From ECT2AJA-110-A sp035399845 (lineage in GTDB: Bacteria; Planctomycetota; Phycisphaerae; UBA1845; UTPLA1): 64,000 nucleotides of DNA. The stretch is from positions 23,350 through 87,349 of the forward strand of contig DAOPJV010000022.1 of assembly GCA_035399845.1 (NCBI GenBank), written 5' to 3'. Both the position numbers and the translations under genes were made by a program. A model generated the notes under the pieces. It did no database searches and was not told the DNA's origin. It saw nothing but the letters and a program-made list of their open reading frames with translations. Below are positions 8,452-17,917 of this stretch, piece by piece; the first letter of the stretch is position 1; the number at the start of each line of letters is the position of its first letter.

Positions 8452-9300
8452 TCACGTGATTCGGAGCTTGAGTCCGTCGGCCTCACCGGCGTTCTTTCGA
8501 TTCACGCCGTCGGCCAGGTTGCGAACAAACTGCTGGGCGGCTGCGCGCGTGGCGTCGTCCACCTTTTCGAAGACATCGGCCGGGGTTCCGGCGTCTCCGC
8601 CGGAGCGAATCGCGATGTTGATCGGGATCTCGCCCAGCAGCGGGACGTCGAGGCGCTTCGCCGCGCTGGCTGCGCCGCCGCGACCGAAGATGTCGTATTC
8701 CACGCCGGTATCCGGCGCGATGAAGTAGCTCATGTTTTCGACGATTCCGAGGATGTCGACATTGAGCTGCTGATACATGCGAAGCGCCTTGACGGCGTCG
8801 AGCAGCGCGACTTCCTGCGGTGTGCAGACAACGACGGCGCCCGTCAGCGGGAGCATCTGCGCGAGGGACAGCGGCACGTCGCCCGTTCCCGGCGGCAGAT
8901 CGATGATCAGGTAATCCAGCTCGCCCCACTCGACCTGCTCAATGAACTGCTTGACCACGCCGTGAATCATGGGACCGCGCCAGATGACGGCGCGTTCCGG
9001 CTCGATCATGAAGCCCATCGACATCACGGCGACACCGTGCGCTTCGAGCGGCAGGATGCGATCCTCGCGCGCGCTCGGCTTTTCGCTGTCGAGTCCCATG
9101 AGCTTCGGGATCGACGGACCATAGACATCCGCGTCGAGCAGGCCCACACGGGCGCCCTCGCGGGCAAGGCCCACGGCGGTCATCACGGCGATCGTCGATT
9201 TACCGACGCCGCCCTTGCCGGCGCCGACGGCGATCGCATTCTTGACGCCGGGCAGTTTGTCTGAAAGTCCGGGCGTCGCTGTCACTTGCATACTGGGCAT
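8452..9300 (-). CDS. mrp: Mrp/NBP35-type iron-sulfur cluster carrier ATPase
   Basis: 282 residues from the chosen ATG at 9300, which follows GGAGAGA at a good distance; an upstream in-frame extension is Arg-rich and unlikely. The deviant Walker A is GKGGVGKST, Walker B is YLIIDLPPGTGD, and PEVALLDAVKAL-like and IVENMSYF motifs are present. Mrp proteins carry 4Fe-4S clusters to target proteins. This is the short form: the N-terminal MIP18/DUF59 domain found in many Mrp proteins is absent. It sits between hslU and the ferritin-like gene. Confidence 0.92.
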   Translation of the reverse strand: MPSMQVTATPGLSDKLPGVKNAIAVGAGKGGVGKSTIAVMTAVGLAREGARVGLLDADVYGPSIPKLMGLDSEKPSAREDRILPLEAHGVAVMSMGFMIEPERAVIWRGPMIHGVVKQFIEQVEWGELDYLIIDLPPGTGDVPLSLAQMLPLTGAVVVCTPQEVALLDAVKALRMYQQLNVDILGIVENMSYFIAPDTGVEYDIFGRGGAASAAKRLDVPLLGEIPINIAIRSGGDAGTPADVFEKVDDATRAAAQQFVRNLADGVNRKNAGEADGLKLRIT

Positions 9301-9421
9301 ACGTCTCTCCGCCGTCCTGTCTCGATTGTGGGTTTTCCGCGAGGTCGCCCGCGTCCGGGCGCCACAGCGCAATTGGTTGGATTCTATGTCGCCAGAGTCT
9401 CGTTCGACGCGATTGCGGCCA

Positions 9422-9913
9422 CTATTCCTGAAAATCCGTCACACCGGCCTGGCGTGCGACAGTCTTGAGGCGCTGATAGTGCTCGGCGCCTTCCTCGGCA
9501 AGTTCCCTGAACAGCGCCTGGATGTGGGGCTCGGGCATGTACTTTCCGTAGTTGGCGTAGAAGCGCGCCGTCTTTCGCTCCGTGCTCAGGACCATCCGCA
9601 TCGCCTCCTGAAAATCCGATTCACTGCGAACTTCCAGGAGTCGTGAGCCGGTCACGACGAGTTCCTTGTCCTCGGCCGTGAGGACGAATTCCTGCCCCGG
9701 GTACATCTGTGCGACGAGCGCCTGCAGACGCTGCTTGTGCTCCTGCTCCTCGTCCGCCATGGCCGCGAACTCGCGGCGCTGCTCCTCCGTCGGCGCCTTC
9801 TCGGAAAGCACGACGTATCGATAGGCGGCGACGGTCTCGCCATAGGCGCCGATCGCAAGAAGCTTGTCGGGACCGCGGCCCGCGGCGGGATCTGGAACTG
9901 TCGGCTGAGTCAT
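9422..9913 (-). CDS. Rubrerythrin/ferritin-like diiron protein
   Basis: 163 residues from the ATG at 9913; a GTG at 9988 would add 25 residues that look non-coding. The four-helix bundle shows a full set of diiron ligands: Glu in AYGETVAAYR, ExxH in DEEQEHKQRL, Glu in STERKTARFY, and ExxH in AEEGAEHYQRL. No rubredoxin domain is attached, so it is of the ferritin-like or 'erythrin' type. A role in peroxide reduction or iron handling is likely. It lies just upstream of mrp on the same strand, which suits an iron/oxidative-stress context. Confidence 0.82.
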   Translation of the reverse strand: MTQPTVPDPAAGRGPDKLLAIGAYGETVAAYRYVVLSEKAPTEEQRREFAAMADEEQEHKQRLQALVAQMYPGQEFVLTAEDKELVVTGSRLLEVRSESDFQEAMRMVLSTERKTARFYANYGKYMPEPHIQALFRELAEEGAEHYQRLKTVARQAGVTDFQE

Positions 9914-10069
9914 ATCGGGATTGTGGCGCCGGAAACCCGGGTCTTCAACATGGGATCCCGGAATAAACACACGGCGGGCCGGAATCACCTGGCAATCGGC
10001 CTTGACGGCGCTCGAACAGAGGGTTCGGGCGAGAACAGTCCGCGGAAAATCGCAGTCAATACGTCGAAG

Positions 10070-10615
10070 TTACTTGTCTTCGATGACGTCGTCTTCGTCA
10101 ATCTCCTCGAGATCGTCGATGTCTTCCAGCTCGTCGCTGATGTCGATGTCCTCGTCGAGATCGAGATCGCTCATGTCATCGATGTCCAGATCGTCGAGAT
10201 CATCGATGTCGAAATCCTCGGCGTCATCGTCGGCCGTCTTCGGCGCGCTGGCGATCGTCGGCGCCTGCGAACCCGCCTTCCTGGCGGCGGCCTCGGGTTC
10301 CGGCGGACTGACAACGGCGGGCTGGCCGTCGATCTGGACCGTGAATGTGATCGGTCCCAGTCGAATCAGATCCCCCGCTTCGACGAGCTTTTCGGTCACC
10401 TGTTCGCCGTTGACGAACGTGCCGTTGCTGCTGTCGAGATCGCGCACCTGGACGTGACCGTTCTGCAGCGTCAGCTCGCAGTGACTCCGCGAAATATCCG
10501 CCAGCGGAACGCGCAGATCGGCGTCCGTTTTACGACCGATGACGGTCGTCGGCTTCGTCAGGTCAAAAGTCTTTCGATCGCCCTTCTTCGTGAAGGTGAT
10601 GAGCGTAACCGTCAT
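10070..10615 (-). CDS. FHA domain protein with long acidic tail
   Basis: 181 residues from the ATG at 10615, preceded by AGGA. The forkhead-associated domain fills about residues 1-95, with the phosphothreonine-binding motifs VIGRK, SRSHCEL and SSNGTFVNG. A short Ala/Pro linker leads to a C-terminal tail of about 55 residues made almost entirely of Asp, Glu, Leu and Ile. FHA domains bind phosphothreonine on partner proteins, so it probably works with a Ser/Thr kinase, none of which is in this window. The acidic tail is strikingly regular (repeated D-(I/L)-D-D). Confidence 0.88.
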   Translation of the reverse strand: MTVTLITFTKKGDRKTFDLTKPTTVIGRKTDADLRVPLADISRSHCELTLQNGHVQVRDLDSSNGTFVNGEQVTEKLVEAGDLIRLGPITFTVQIDGQPAVVSPPEPEAAARKAGSQAPTIASAPKTADDDAEDFDIDDLDDLDIDDMSDLDLDEDIDISDELEDIDDLEEIDEDDVIEDK

Positions 10616-10763
10616 AAATACGTCCTGCGGCTCAGAGTGTGCGAGCGCTGAATTCTGCAAATCGAATTGGCCCCTGGTTCCACTGGCCTCAATGTACCAA
10701 TCCGGGAATCTGAGGGCAAGAAACGGCGGCGTCGCGGCGGCCCTCGCAACGGCAAATCCGCGA

Positions 10764-10769
10764 TACAAT
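10764..10769 (+). promoter_or_regulatory. Putative -10 box very close to hemW start
   Basis: TACAAT ends 8 bases before the hemW ATG at 10778. If used, transcription would start at or next to the start codon and give a leaderless mRNA. No clear -35 box. A similar arrangement is found before mnmA. Confidence 0.35.
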
Positions 10770-10777
10770 CATGGGGA

Positions 10778-12001
10778 ATGGAAACCCGGATTCAGAGCTC
10801 AACGCCCCCGATCGGCTGGTACGTCCATCTGCCGTTCTGCCGTACCAAGTGCGGCTACTGCGATTTCTATTCGCTGCCGACGATTTCCGCCCTCATTCCG
10901 GACCTCGTTCGCGTGATCGTCGGCGAAATCACGGCGCGAAATCCGAACCGCATCGTTCGAACGATCTTCGTCGGCGGCGGCACACCGACGGAACTGCCCG
11001 CGGAAAATCTCGAGGAACTGCTGGAAGCTATCGGACGCATGGCCGGCGACGGCGTGATCGAGTGGAGCGTTGAAGCGAATCCGACCAGCGCGTCCGAACT
11101 GAAGCTCGACGTCCTGCGCCGCAACGGCGTGAATCGCGTCTCCTTCGGCGCGCAGTCCTTCTTCGCGGATGAACTGGCGACACTCGAACGCATCCACGAC
11201 CCCGCGCACATCCCCGAGTCCATCGAGGCGGCGCGCCGCGCGGGATTCGACAATGTGAATCTCGACCTGATCTACGGTATCCCCGGACAATCCATGGCGC
11301 GCTGGCGGGAATCGCTGACGCGTGCGATCGATCTCGGTACAGATCATCTGTCGTGCTACGCGCTGATGTACGAACCGGGAACGGCGATGACGCGCTTCCG
11401 CGAACAGGGCCGCGTAACGCCTTGCGATGAATCGCTTGAGGCGGACATGTTCGAGGCGACGATCGACATTCTCGCCGGCGCGGGATACGAGCAGTACGAA
11501 ATCAGCAACTTCGCCAGGCCGGGGCGGCGCTGCGAAGCAAACATGATCTACTGGCGCAATGAAGAGTACCTCGGCGTCGGACCGTCCGCCGTGAGCTATC
11601 TCGATGGCGAACGACGCAGGAACATCGCAGACGTGCGCAGGTATGTCGCGCAGACGCCGAGCGATCCGAACGCGATCGTTGTCGAACGGGAGACGCTGAC
11701 GCCGCTCGCGCGGGCGGCCGAGACGGCGATACAGATGCTGCGACTGATCGACGGCATCGATCGCGCGACGTTCGCGTCCGCCACGGGATACGACGCAAAC
11801 GCGCTCTTTGCCGGTGTCATCACGGAGATGACATCGGCCGCGCTGATCGAGGCGACGCCGTCGCATGTGCGCCTGACGCGTCGAGGCCAGCTCCTGTCGA
11901 ACTACGTGATGCGCGCGTTCCTGGACGCGGCCGATCAACCGAAGCGCCCCGTCGCAAATGAGAGTCAGTTTGTCACACTGAATGTGGATACGCCGGAATA
12001 G
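10778..12001 (+). CDS. hemW: HemW-like radical SAM haem chaperone
   Basis: 407 residues from the ATG at 10778. The frame is open upstream, but the extension is Arg-rich and unlike protein. The radical SAM motif is CRTKCGYC in HLPFCRTKCGYCDFYS. FVGGGTPTEL, WSVEANP, NRVSFGAQSF and DLIYGIPGQS are the standard motifs of the HemN/HemW family, and the C-terminal HemN domain is present. With no extra cysteine after the CxxxCxxC triad and this length, it is HemW (formerly 'HemN-like') and not coproporphyrinogen dehydrogenase. It is divergent from the FHA gene. Confidence 0.92.
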   Translation: METRIQSSTPPIGWYVHLPFCRTKCGYCDFYSLPTISALIPDLVRVIVGEITARNPNRIVRTIFVGGGTPTELPAENLEELLEAIGRMAGDGVIEWSVEANPTSASELKLDVLRRNGVNRVSFGAQSFFADELATLERIHDPAHIPESIEAARRAGFDNVNLDLIYGIPGQSMARWRESLTRAIDLGTDHLSCYALMYEPGTAMTRFREQGRVTPCDESLEADMFEATIDILAGAGYEQYEISNFARPGRRCEANMIYWRNEEYLGVGPSAVSYLDGERRRNIADVRRYVAQTPSDPNAIVVERETLTPLARAAETAIQMLRLIDGIDRATFASATGYDANALFAGVITEMTSAALIEATPSHVRLTRRGQLLSNYVMRAFLDAADQPKRPVANESQFVTLNVDTPE

Positions 12002-12010
12002 CGTATTCGA

Positions 12011-13381
12011 TTACGCGTTGCCGCCGTCGTCCGAAACGTTGTCGCGCTCGGCGGGCCCCGCGGCGTCGGGGCGAATCTGAACGACTTCACGATCCGGATC
12101 GAACGCGCTGCGGGTGTAGGTCACGCGCCAGTAGGAACCGTCGTCGAGTGTGTGATGGCCGCCGTCGGGCAGGTCGCAGCCGCGCTCCACGAAGTGGCGG
12201 CACAGGGCGCGGAGCGCCGACACGCCGCCGGCTTCGTCAGCCTCGGCGACGACGACCTGGGCGTCGGGCAGGCCAAAGGCGGCGAGGCCGATGGAGTCGA
12301 GCAGTCGCAGGCCGGCGTTGGGTCCGTCGAGTTCGAAGCGGCGTTCCGACACACAGATATCCGTCACACGGTTTGCGTCCGATGTCGCCGCGTCGATGTA
12401 AGCGCCGGCGTCGACCGCGGGAATGATATTGGCGGCTTCGGGCCAGACGACGGCGATGACCGGCGCGAATTCCATCAGGGCCGCCTGGGCCCGCATCGCC
12501 GTCAGGACCGCGTCGATCCTCAGCGTCTGCGAGTCATAGGCCACGTCGACGGCGATATGGGCGGCGTGTTGTCGGATGGCGTCCGCCGAGTGTTCATCGA
12601 GGCCCGTCTGCGCGAGCGCCGATTCGATCGTCCGCGACGGAACCATCGCGTCTTCCACGACAAGTCCGACTTTCAGGTCGTCCACCTGGATGTAGGACGG
12701 CGCGTGTTCGTCATCGGGTTCAATGAGCTTCGCCTGGCGAAGGCCGGCGCGTTTCATGGAGGCGAGAAGGACTGACAGCGTGACGTTGTAGGGGCGTGAC
12801 AGCAGCGCGAAAGTGCGAATGCAGATCTCCACGCCGACGTTCGTGCGCTGTTGCAGACTCGGCGCCGGCGACGGCGGGATGATCGTCGGCGCCGGATCGG
12901 CGGGTGGCGCCGGCGGCGCATCGTCCGGCGCATCCGGCGCCGGATCAAACGGCGCCGCCATGGCCGTCGTTTCGTCCGGTTCCGGTTCGTCCAGCGGCGC
13001 CATCGGCTGGATTGTCGCGGGATCGGGATGGCTGTCGTCGTAGATCGGCTCGGCCGTCGCGGGAACATCCGCTTCGTAGATGGGTTCGGCCGAGTACGTC
13101 GGGATGGCGCCGCCCCTGCGCCGCATCGGCACGACGCTCTGCGCCGGGGCTTCATGACGAATGCCGAGCCAGGCGATGGCCTCCAGCACCATCGCGGCGG
13201 CGAGGGACATGCGGCCGACGAAATCTACGTGCCCCATGCCCCAGGCGACAATCACCAGGACGAGCGCGACCAAGTGCATCGCGACAAGCGAGCGGCGATC
13301 ACGCCACGCGGCGATGAGCCCGTAGAGCGTGGCAACCAGCGTCATGGCGCCCAGGATGACGAACAGTACAACCCAGATCAA
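12011..13381 (-). CDS. Membrane protein with cytoplasmic DUF4261-like domain
   Basis: 456 residues. Three membrane helices occupy about residues 2-76, then about 110 residues rich in Pro, Ala and Asp, then a globular domain (about 190-440). The second half of that domain reads LDSIGLAAFGLPDAQVVV and later DGSYWRVTYTRSAFDPDREVVQI, which resembles the C-terminal region of DUF4261 proteins; this is from memory of the pattern. No enzymatic residues can be named. It converges on hemW with a nine-base gap. Confidence 0.7.
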   Translation of the reverse strand: MIWVVLFVILGAMTLVATLYGLIAAWRDRRSLVAMHLVALVLVIVAWGMGHVDFVGRMSLAAAMVLEAIAWLGIRHEAPAQSVVPMRRRGGAIPTYSAEPIYEADVPATAEPIYDDSHPDPATIQPMAPLDEPEPDETTAMAAPFDPAPDAPDDAPPAPPADPAPTIIPPSPAPSLQQRTNVGVEICIRTFALLSRPYNVTLSVLLASMKRAGLRQAKLIEPDDEHAPSYIQVDDLKVGLVVEDAMVPSRTIESALAQTGLDEHSADAIRQHAAHIAVDVAYDSQTLRIDAVLTAMRAQAALMEFAPVIAVVWPEAANIIPAVDAGAYIDAATSDANRVTDICVSERRFELDGPNAGLRLLDSIGLAAFGLPDAQVVVAEADEAGGVSALRALCRHFVERGCDLPDGGHHTLDDGSYWRVTYTRSAFDPDREVVQIRPDAAGPAERDNVSDDGGNA

Positions 13382-13506
13382 CGAAGCGGCCTAGCCCCCG
13401 ACGTTTCGAAGCGATTCATCGCGACATCGTTCCCAACCGCCGAGCCTGACGCCCGCGCGGCCGAGCGGGGAATCGCAACGCCCCCGCCCTCGACATCTCT
13501 CTGACG

Positions 13507-13911
13507 TCAGCCGATCTCGACGAAGATCTTGTCGGGGATCGGCTGAAGCTTGCCTTTGCGATCGACGCAGGCGATTGTGGAATTCGCGTCGCAGAGTACA
13601 ACGTCGCCGCGGCGCAGAACGTACGAATGATCAATACGCGCGCGTGTCATTCGATCCATTTTCGTCGTGAGAACGAGTTCGTCGTCGAAGCGGCCCGGCG
13701 ATCGAAAACGGCACTCGATCCTGACGACGGCGAAAAAGCAGCCCTCGTCCTCAAGATCACGATAGCTGAATCCGGCGTGTCGAAGCAACTCGATACGCCC
13801 CATCTCAAAATACTCGAAGAACTTCGAGTGGTGCAGATAGCCCATCGGGTCGCTTTCGGGATAGCGAACGCGGATCGACAAATCACAGCTTGTTGGCGGC
13901 ATTTCACCCAT
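13507..13911 (-). CDS. YbgC-like hot-dog acyl-CoA thioesterase
   Basis: About 134 residues. The start is uncertain: ATG at 13911, 13902 or 13965. RVRYPESDPMGYLHHSKFFEYFEMGR contains the Asp of the 4-hydroxybenzoyl-CoA thioesterase active site (the D in the 'xxDxxGxxxHxxY' motif). FRSPGRFDDELVL and YVLRRGDVVLCDANSTIACVD follow, with the strand pattern of a single hot-dog fold. Such enzymes cut short acyl-CoAs or act near the Tol-Pal system; no tol genes are adjacent here. Confidence 0.88.
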   Translation of the reverse strand: MGEMPPTSCDLSIRVRYPESDPMGYLHHSKFFEYFEMGRIELLRHAGFSYRDLEDEGCFFAVVRIECRFRSPGRFDDELVLTTKMDRMTRARIDHSYVLRRGDVVLCDANSTIACVDRKGKLQPIPDKIFVEIG

Positions 13912-14228
13912 GTCGGCAATTGTCGAAACGCCGCGATCCGACGCAAGGCCTCTGGCGTGCGGCAAATTGGCGTTCGATGGGAGAATTGACGCAAATACGG
14001 CGAACCCGTCGCCACACGACGGGCGCCGAACCTGTCACATCAGCCGGACCACCCCCCCGGGTTCGATCGGGCGCCGCGCGTGAACACTGGCGAGGCGGTC
14101 CAGAAATTCACCCCAAACGAAAGTCGTGAAGACGCGTCATCAATCCTCAAAGTTCGCCGAGTAACACTCGCTCCGGTGGGGCGACGGAATGACTGGACTG
14201 GCTCGAACACTTGTGGGCGTGGCCCAAC
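13912..14228. other. Intergenic region between thioesterase and murQ
   Basis: 317 bases upstream of the thioesterase and downstream of murQ, both on the minus strand. It should contain the thioesterase promoter and the end of the anmK-murQ transcript. No strong terminator with a T-run was seen and no coding frame looks real. Confidence 0.45.
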
Positions 14229-15149
14229 CTACGCGCCCATGGCGTCGCCGACGCGGCCGTCGTGTTGTGCCAGCAGGCGCTCGGCGGCGATGCGATCCAG
14301 GCGTCGCGCGTGCATGACGATCGCTGTCTTGGCCCGGCCCCGGGCGGCTTTCAGCAGCGCGGCGGCGGCGGCGCGATCGAGGCCCGTCACGATCCGCACG
14401 ACGCGTGTCGCCCGATCGACGAGCTTGCGGCACGCGTACGTGTTCAGGTCGACCATCAGGTTGCCGTGGGTTTTGCCGATGCCGACCATGCTGAGCGTCG
14501 TGATCATGTTCAGTGTGAGCTTGGTGGCCGTGCCGGCCTTCAGCCGCGTCGAGCCGGTCAGGACCTCAGGCCCCGTCAGCACGCGGATATCCACGTCGCA
14601 GACCGCCGTGACCTGCGACTTTGGCACGCAGGCGAAGAAGATCGAGCCGGCCCTGCGGCGTCGGGCCTCCTCCAGGGCGGCGTGGACGTAGGGCGTCGTT
14701 CCGCCGGAGGCGATGCCCATGACGACATCCTTCGCAGTCAGCTTCAGCTCGCGGAGCGCGGCTTTGGCGGCCGCGGGTTCGTCCTCGGCGCCCTCGACAC
14801 TTCGCCAGAGCGCTTTTTTTCCGCCGGCGATGACTCCTTTGACCATTTTGGGATCGCTGCGAAACGTCGGCGGGCATTCGGACGCGTCCAGCACGCCGAG
14901 CCGACCGCTGGTTCCGGCGCCGACGTAGATGAGCCGGCCGCCCTTCTTCCACGCGGCCGTCACGAGCTTGATCGCCTGGACGATCGCGGGCTTCGCCTTC
15001 GCGACGGCCAGCGGGACACTCTGGTCCTCGGCGTTCATGACATCGAAGGCCTTCGCGACGCTCATTGTGTCCAGCGCGTGCGAATTCGTGTTGCGCTGTT
15101 CCGTCAGCAGATGGCCGCGATCATTCATCGCGCTGGACGCTCGACTCAT
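14229..15149 (-). CDS. murQ: MurQ, N-acetylmuramic acid 6-phosphate etherase
   Basis: 306 residues, family length. MurQ splits MurNAc-6-phosphate into GlcNAc-6-phosphate and D-lactate during cell-wall recycling. The SIS domain shows VGAGTSGRLGVLDASECPPTF with the catalytic Glu in ASECPPT, then IASGGTTPYVHAAL, and the signature GIGKTHGNLMVDL. Its start overlaps the stop of the upstream zinc-ribbon membrane protein by four bases (ATGA), so it is translated from the same message that begins with anmK. AnmK makes the MurQ substrate, so the pair is a complete anhydroMurNAc branch. Confidence 0.96.
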   Translation of the reverse strand: MSRASSAMNDRGHLLTEQRNTNSHALDTMSVAKAFDVMNAEDQSVPLAVAKAKPAIVQAIKLVTAAWKKGGRLIYVGAGTSGRLGVLDASECPPTFRSDPKMVKGVIAGGKKALWRSVEGAEDEPAAAKAALRELKLTAKDVVMGIASGGTTPYVHAALEEARRRRAGSIFFACVPKSQVTAVCDVDIRVLTGPEVLTGSTRLKAGTATKLTLNMITTLSMVGIGKTHGNLMVDLNTYACRKLVDRATRVVRIVTGLDRAAAAALLKAARGRAKTAIVMHARRLDRIAAERLLAQHDGRVGDAMGA

Positions 15150-16075
15150 TCGGTTCCTTCCGTTTGCGGATCGCCATCGACGCCGCCGCCAGCCTCGCGC
15201 CAGATGCGCTCCGCTTCGGCGCGGACGCCGGGCAGCGTTTTATCCAAGTATATCGGCAGCGAGAGAATCAAGGCGCCGCCGCCCAGGAGACCGATGAGCG
15301 CGATTGGAACAGAGCAGGCGCCCAACGTGTAGACGCCACTGGCGGCGCCGGTCCAGCCGGGAAAGAGCGACGCGAATTCCAATGGCAGCGCGAATGCGCC
15401 ACCCACGGAAAAGACGAGCAGATAAAAGCCCCCCCGGCCCGCCACGAACGGGTCCGCCACCAGTTCTCCGATCTGACGACAGTAGAGACCGAAGGCGATC
15501 CCGCCAACGACACCGCACAGACCGAAAGGTGTCAGCAGAACCAGGACGACGTGTGTCCACGTCTCACGTGGAGCGAGGCCCATGGACAGAATCGCGCCAA
15601 AACAACCGATCGCAACCACGCCGGACATCCAATGCGCAACAAGCCGGGCCCGCTCCATCCTCACGGGCAGAACGCGAAGGTCCGGCGCCCGCGTCATCAG
15701 CCAGATTCCCGCGAGAGACACGACGATCGACAGGACAACCCCAACATTGGCGAGGACGACGACTTGGGTCACTGAAGCGAAGGCCCCCAACAGCATCGCA
15801 ATCGAAACGACGACAAACATGAACGTCATCGCTCCCCTGCACAGGCGAACGCCCATCGCCATGCCGCCCAGCCATCGTGGCGACAGCAGCGTCAGCATCC
15901 GGGCGGCGTGCGTCATCTGGATCGGCAGGCCGCACTCCGGGCATCGACCGGCGAAGTCCAGACTGCGCAGGTCGTAGCCGCATCGGGCGCAGAGTACGGA
16001 ATCCGCGCTCGCCGACGGCGTGACGTCGATCGTACGATCGGCGCCGACTCGGGAATGGACGCCACGATCTCGCAC
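15146..16075 (-). CDS. Zinc-ribbon multi-pass membrane protein, paralogue 1
   Basis: 309 residues from a GTG; GGGAGGAG lies upstream. The N-terminal zinc ribbon is CARCGYDLRSLDF...CPECGLPI (about 29-52). A helix with MLTLLSPRWLGG follows, then about six membrane segments. Shared landmarks with the next three genes are WLMTRAPDLRVLPV, TPFGLCGVVGGIAF and a C-terminal amphipathic region ending in ERIWREAG. Function is unknown. It is coupled to murQ by an ATGA overlap and follows paralogue 2 by 25 bases. Confidence 0.8.
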   Translation of the reverse strand: MRDRGVHSRVGADRTIDVTPSASADSVLCARCGYDLRSLDFAGRCPECGLPIQMTHAARMLTLLSPRWLGGMAMGVRLCRGAMTFMFVVVSIAMLLGAFASVTQVVVLANVGVVLSIVVSLAGIWLMTRAPDLRVLPVRMERARLVAHWMSGVVAIGCFGAILSMGLAPRETWTHVVLVLLTPFGLCGVVGGIAFGLYCRQIGELVADPFVAGRGGFYLLVFSVGGAFALPLEFASLFPGWTGAASGVYTLGACSVPIALIGLLGGGALILSLPIYLDKTLPGVRAEAERIWREAGGGVDGDPQTEGTE

Positions 16076-16100
16076 GCTCTCGGTCGCTCCTCCCAGTCGG

Positions 16101-16982
16101 CTAGTCCCGCCTGACCTGTTCAGCCGCCCGCCGATACGCCGCCAAATGTCTCGCGATCGTCATCGGCTGAATGAGGATCAGGACACCGGCGCTCACCTGA
16201 TACAGCACGCCAACGGCGGCGATCCAGCCCCAGCCTGGCGGCGTGACGAATCCACTCCAGAAACACAGGAACCCAAGCGACAAGACAACTGCATTGATCT
16301 TCGCCTCTTTGATCACCTGCTTCGCGCCCATCATGTCGGCAATTCGTCGGACAAAGATGGAAAATGCGACACCCGCGACGGTCCCGAGGAGCCCTAGCGG
16401 CGAGACAATGAAGAACCACAGGAATCGTGATGGCGCCCACGCGGCCTGCGGTTCAATCGCCAATGATACCGCACAGACCGGGAATATGATGATCGTCAGC
16501 AGGCGCACCAGAAGACGGCACATCTCCTCCAGGGGTGACAGGACGCGAATCGGCGTCGGTCTCGTCATCAGCCAGACGCCACGCAGGAGAATGAACAGCG
16601 GAATGGCGACAAACCCAAGCGTCGCGGTCGCGCTCATCACGCCGGGGTCAAAGCCCGACGCGAGCCCGATGACGCCGATCACAGACACGACGATCACCAG
16701 TAACTGCCAGTTCAGCGCGGTACTCGGGCGAGACGCGTCGGCCAACTCCGAGATCCACGCGAGATCATGCAGCGCATAGGCCTCGGGATGTGAAGTGGCG
16801 AACACCGGCGCGTTGCATTCCGGGCAGGACTCGATCGACGACCTGCCACGCAAGTCGTAGCCGCATCGCGCGCAAGGCGCGGCGTCGCTGTATTCCACGA
16901 GCGCTCGAATCGCCGCCTGGACATTGACCGGCTCAATCGCGTTGTGTTCTTCAGGCAGGATCCGGCCCTCGGAGTCGCTCAA
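16101..16982 (-). CDS. Zinc-ribbon multi-pass membrane protein, paralogue 2
   Basis: 293 residues. The zinc ribbon is CARCGYDLRGRSS...CPECNAPV (about 37-60), followed by about six membrane segments with the landmarks VWLMTRPTPIRVLSP and SPLGLLGTVAGVAF. The ATG overlaps the stop of paralogue 3 by four bases. The four paralogues are clearly related but share little outside the zinc ribbon and these landmarks, so the duplications are old or the proteins evolve fast. Confidence 0.8.
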   Translation of the reverse strand: MSDSEGRILPEEHNAIEPVNVQAAIRALVEYSDAAPCARCGYDLRGRSSIESCPECNAPVFATSHPEAYALHDLAWISELADASRPSTALNWQLLVIVVSVIGVIGLASGFDPGVMSATATLGFVAIPLFILLRGVWLMTRPTPIRVLSPLEEMCRLLVRLLTIIIFPVCAVSLAIEPQAAWAPSRFLWFFIVSPLGLLGTVAGVAFSIFVRRIADMMGAKQVIKEAKINAVVLSLGFLCFWSGFVTPPGWGWIAAVGVLYQVSAGVLILIQPMTIARHLAAYRRAAEQVRRD

Positions 16983-17917
16983 CGGCGCGTCAGTCGATCA
17001 TACGCGCCCGGACGCCGATGTCGTCTGGACGCGGCGCTATTGTAATGGTCCTGCCAGATTCTATGCGATTCGTTACGGAGTAATTCAAGGCGCTCGACCA
17101 GATTCCGCGACAGACGCAGCAGCAGCGCCCCACCAATAAGTTGCGCGGCCAGTCCGGGCAGGACCCAGTACACAGAGGAAACGCCTACGATGGCCGCGAT
17201 CACACCCCCCAGGACGACGAACGCACATCCCGTAAAAAAACCGCCGGCGTAGGCGCTGCCCTTTGCCCGTGTGACGTCATCCCGGAACTGATGGGCCGTA
17301 TGGCAGAGGTAATTCACGTAGCAACCGGCGCCGATCGCGCCGGCGAGGCCGACCGGCGAGAGGACAAACAGGGTTTCCCAGACGAGTGTCGATCGGCCGA
17401 ATGCGAGGTAGAAGATTGTCGTCAGCGCGCTTCCGACAGCGACGACAACGGCGCAGCACTGGGCCGCGCGGGCCGACGCGAGGATCGACGTCGGAAAGAC
17501 CCGCAGTCGCGGCGGCGACGCGGCGAACCAGGCGCCGATCATGGCGACGACGCACAACACGCCGATGGTGACAATCACGCCCGTTGAATTGACGCCGGCC
17601 CCGGCAATCCAGGTTCCGCCGAACCCGATGACAACGAGCGTCGTCAGCCGCGCCAGCCATTTCTGCACAACGGCGCCGGCGCTGATCGACGCCAGCCACT
17701 TCGGATCGAGCAGCGCGAGCATGTTGCGGGCGTCGGAGATTTCGATGGGCAGACCGCACTCGGGGCAATCGAAGCGAAGATCCGTCCCGCGCAGATCGTA
17801 GCCGCAGTCGATACACGACATCGAAATAGCGGACATGACGACGCGGCGCCATTCTGAGCGGAAGTTGACCGATGCGTCGTCGTCCGTGCGTTGCTGGATG
17901 TCGATACCCATGCGCAT
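16979..17917 (-). CDS. Zinc-ribbon multi-pass membrane protein, paralogue 3
   Basis: 312 residues. GGGAG precedes the ATG at 17917, and a second ATG two codons on is also possible. The zinc ribbon is CIDCGYDLRGTDL...CPECGLPI (about 35-58). MLALLDPKWLAS, the LRVFPTS loop and SPVGLAGAIGAGCY are the counterparts of the landmarks in the other paralogues, with about six membrane segments. It starts 144 bases after paralogue 4 ends, the only real gap in the operon, where an internal promoter could lie. Confidence 0.8.
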   Translation of the reverse strand: MRMGIDIQQRTDDDASVNFRSEWRRVVMSAISMSCIDCGYDLRGTDLRFDCPECGLPIEISDARNMLALLDPKWLASISAGAVVQKWLARLTTLVVIGFGGTWIAGAGVNSTGVIVTIGVLCVVAMIGAWFAASPPRLRVFPTSILASARAAQCCAVVVAVGSALTTIFYLAFGRSTLVWETLFVLSPVGLAGAIGAGCYVNYLCHTAHQFRDDVTRAKGSAYAGGFFTGCAFVVLGGVIAAIVGVSSVYWVLPGLAAQLIGGALLLRLSRNLVERLELLRNESHRIWQDHYNSAASRRHRRPGAYDRLTRR

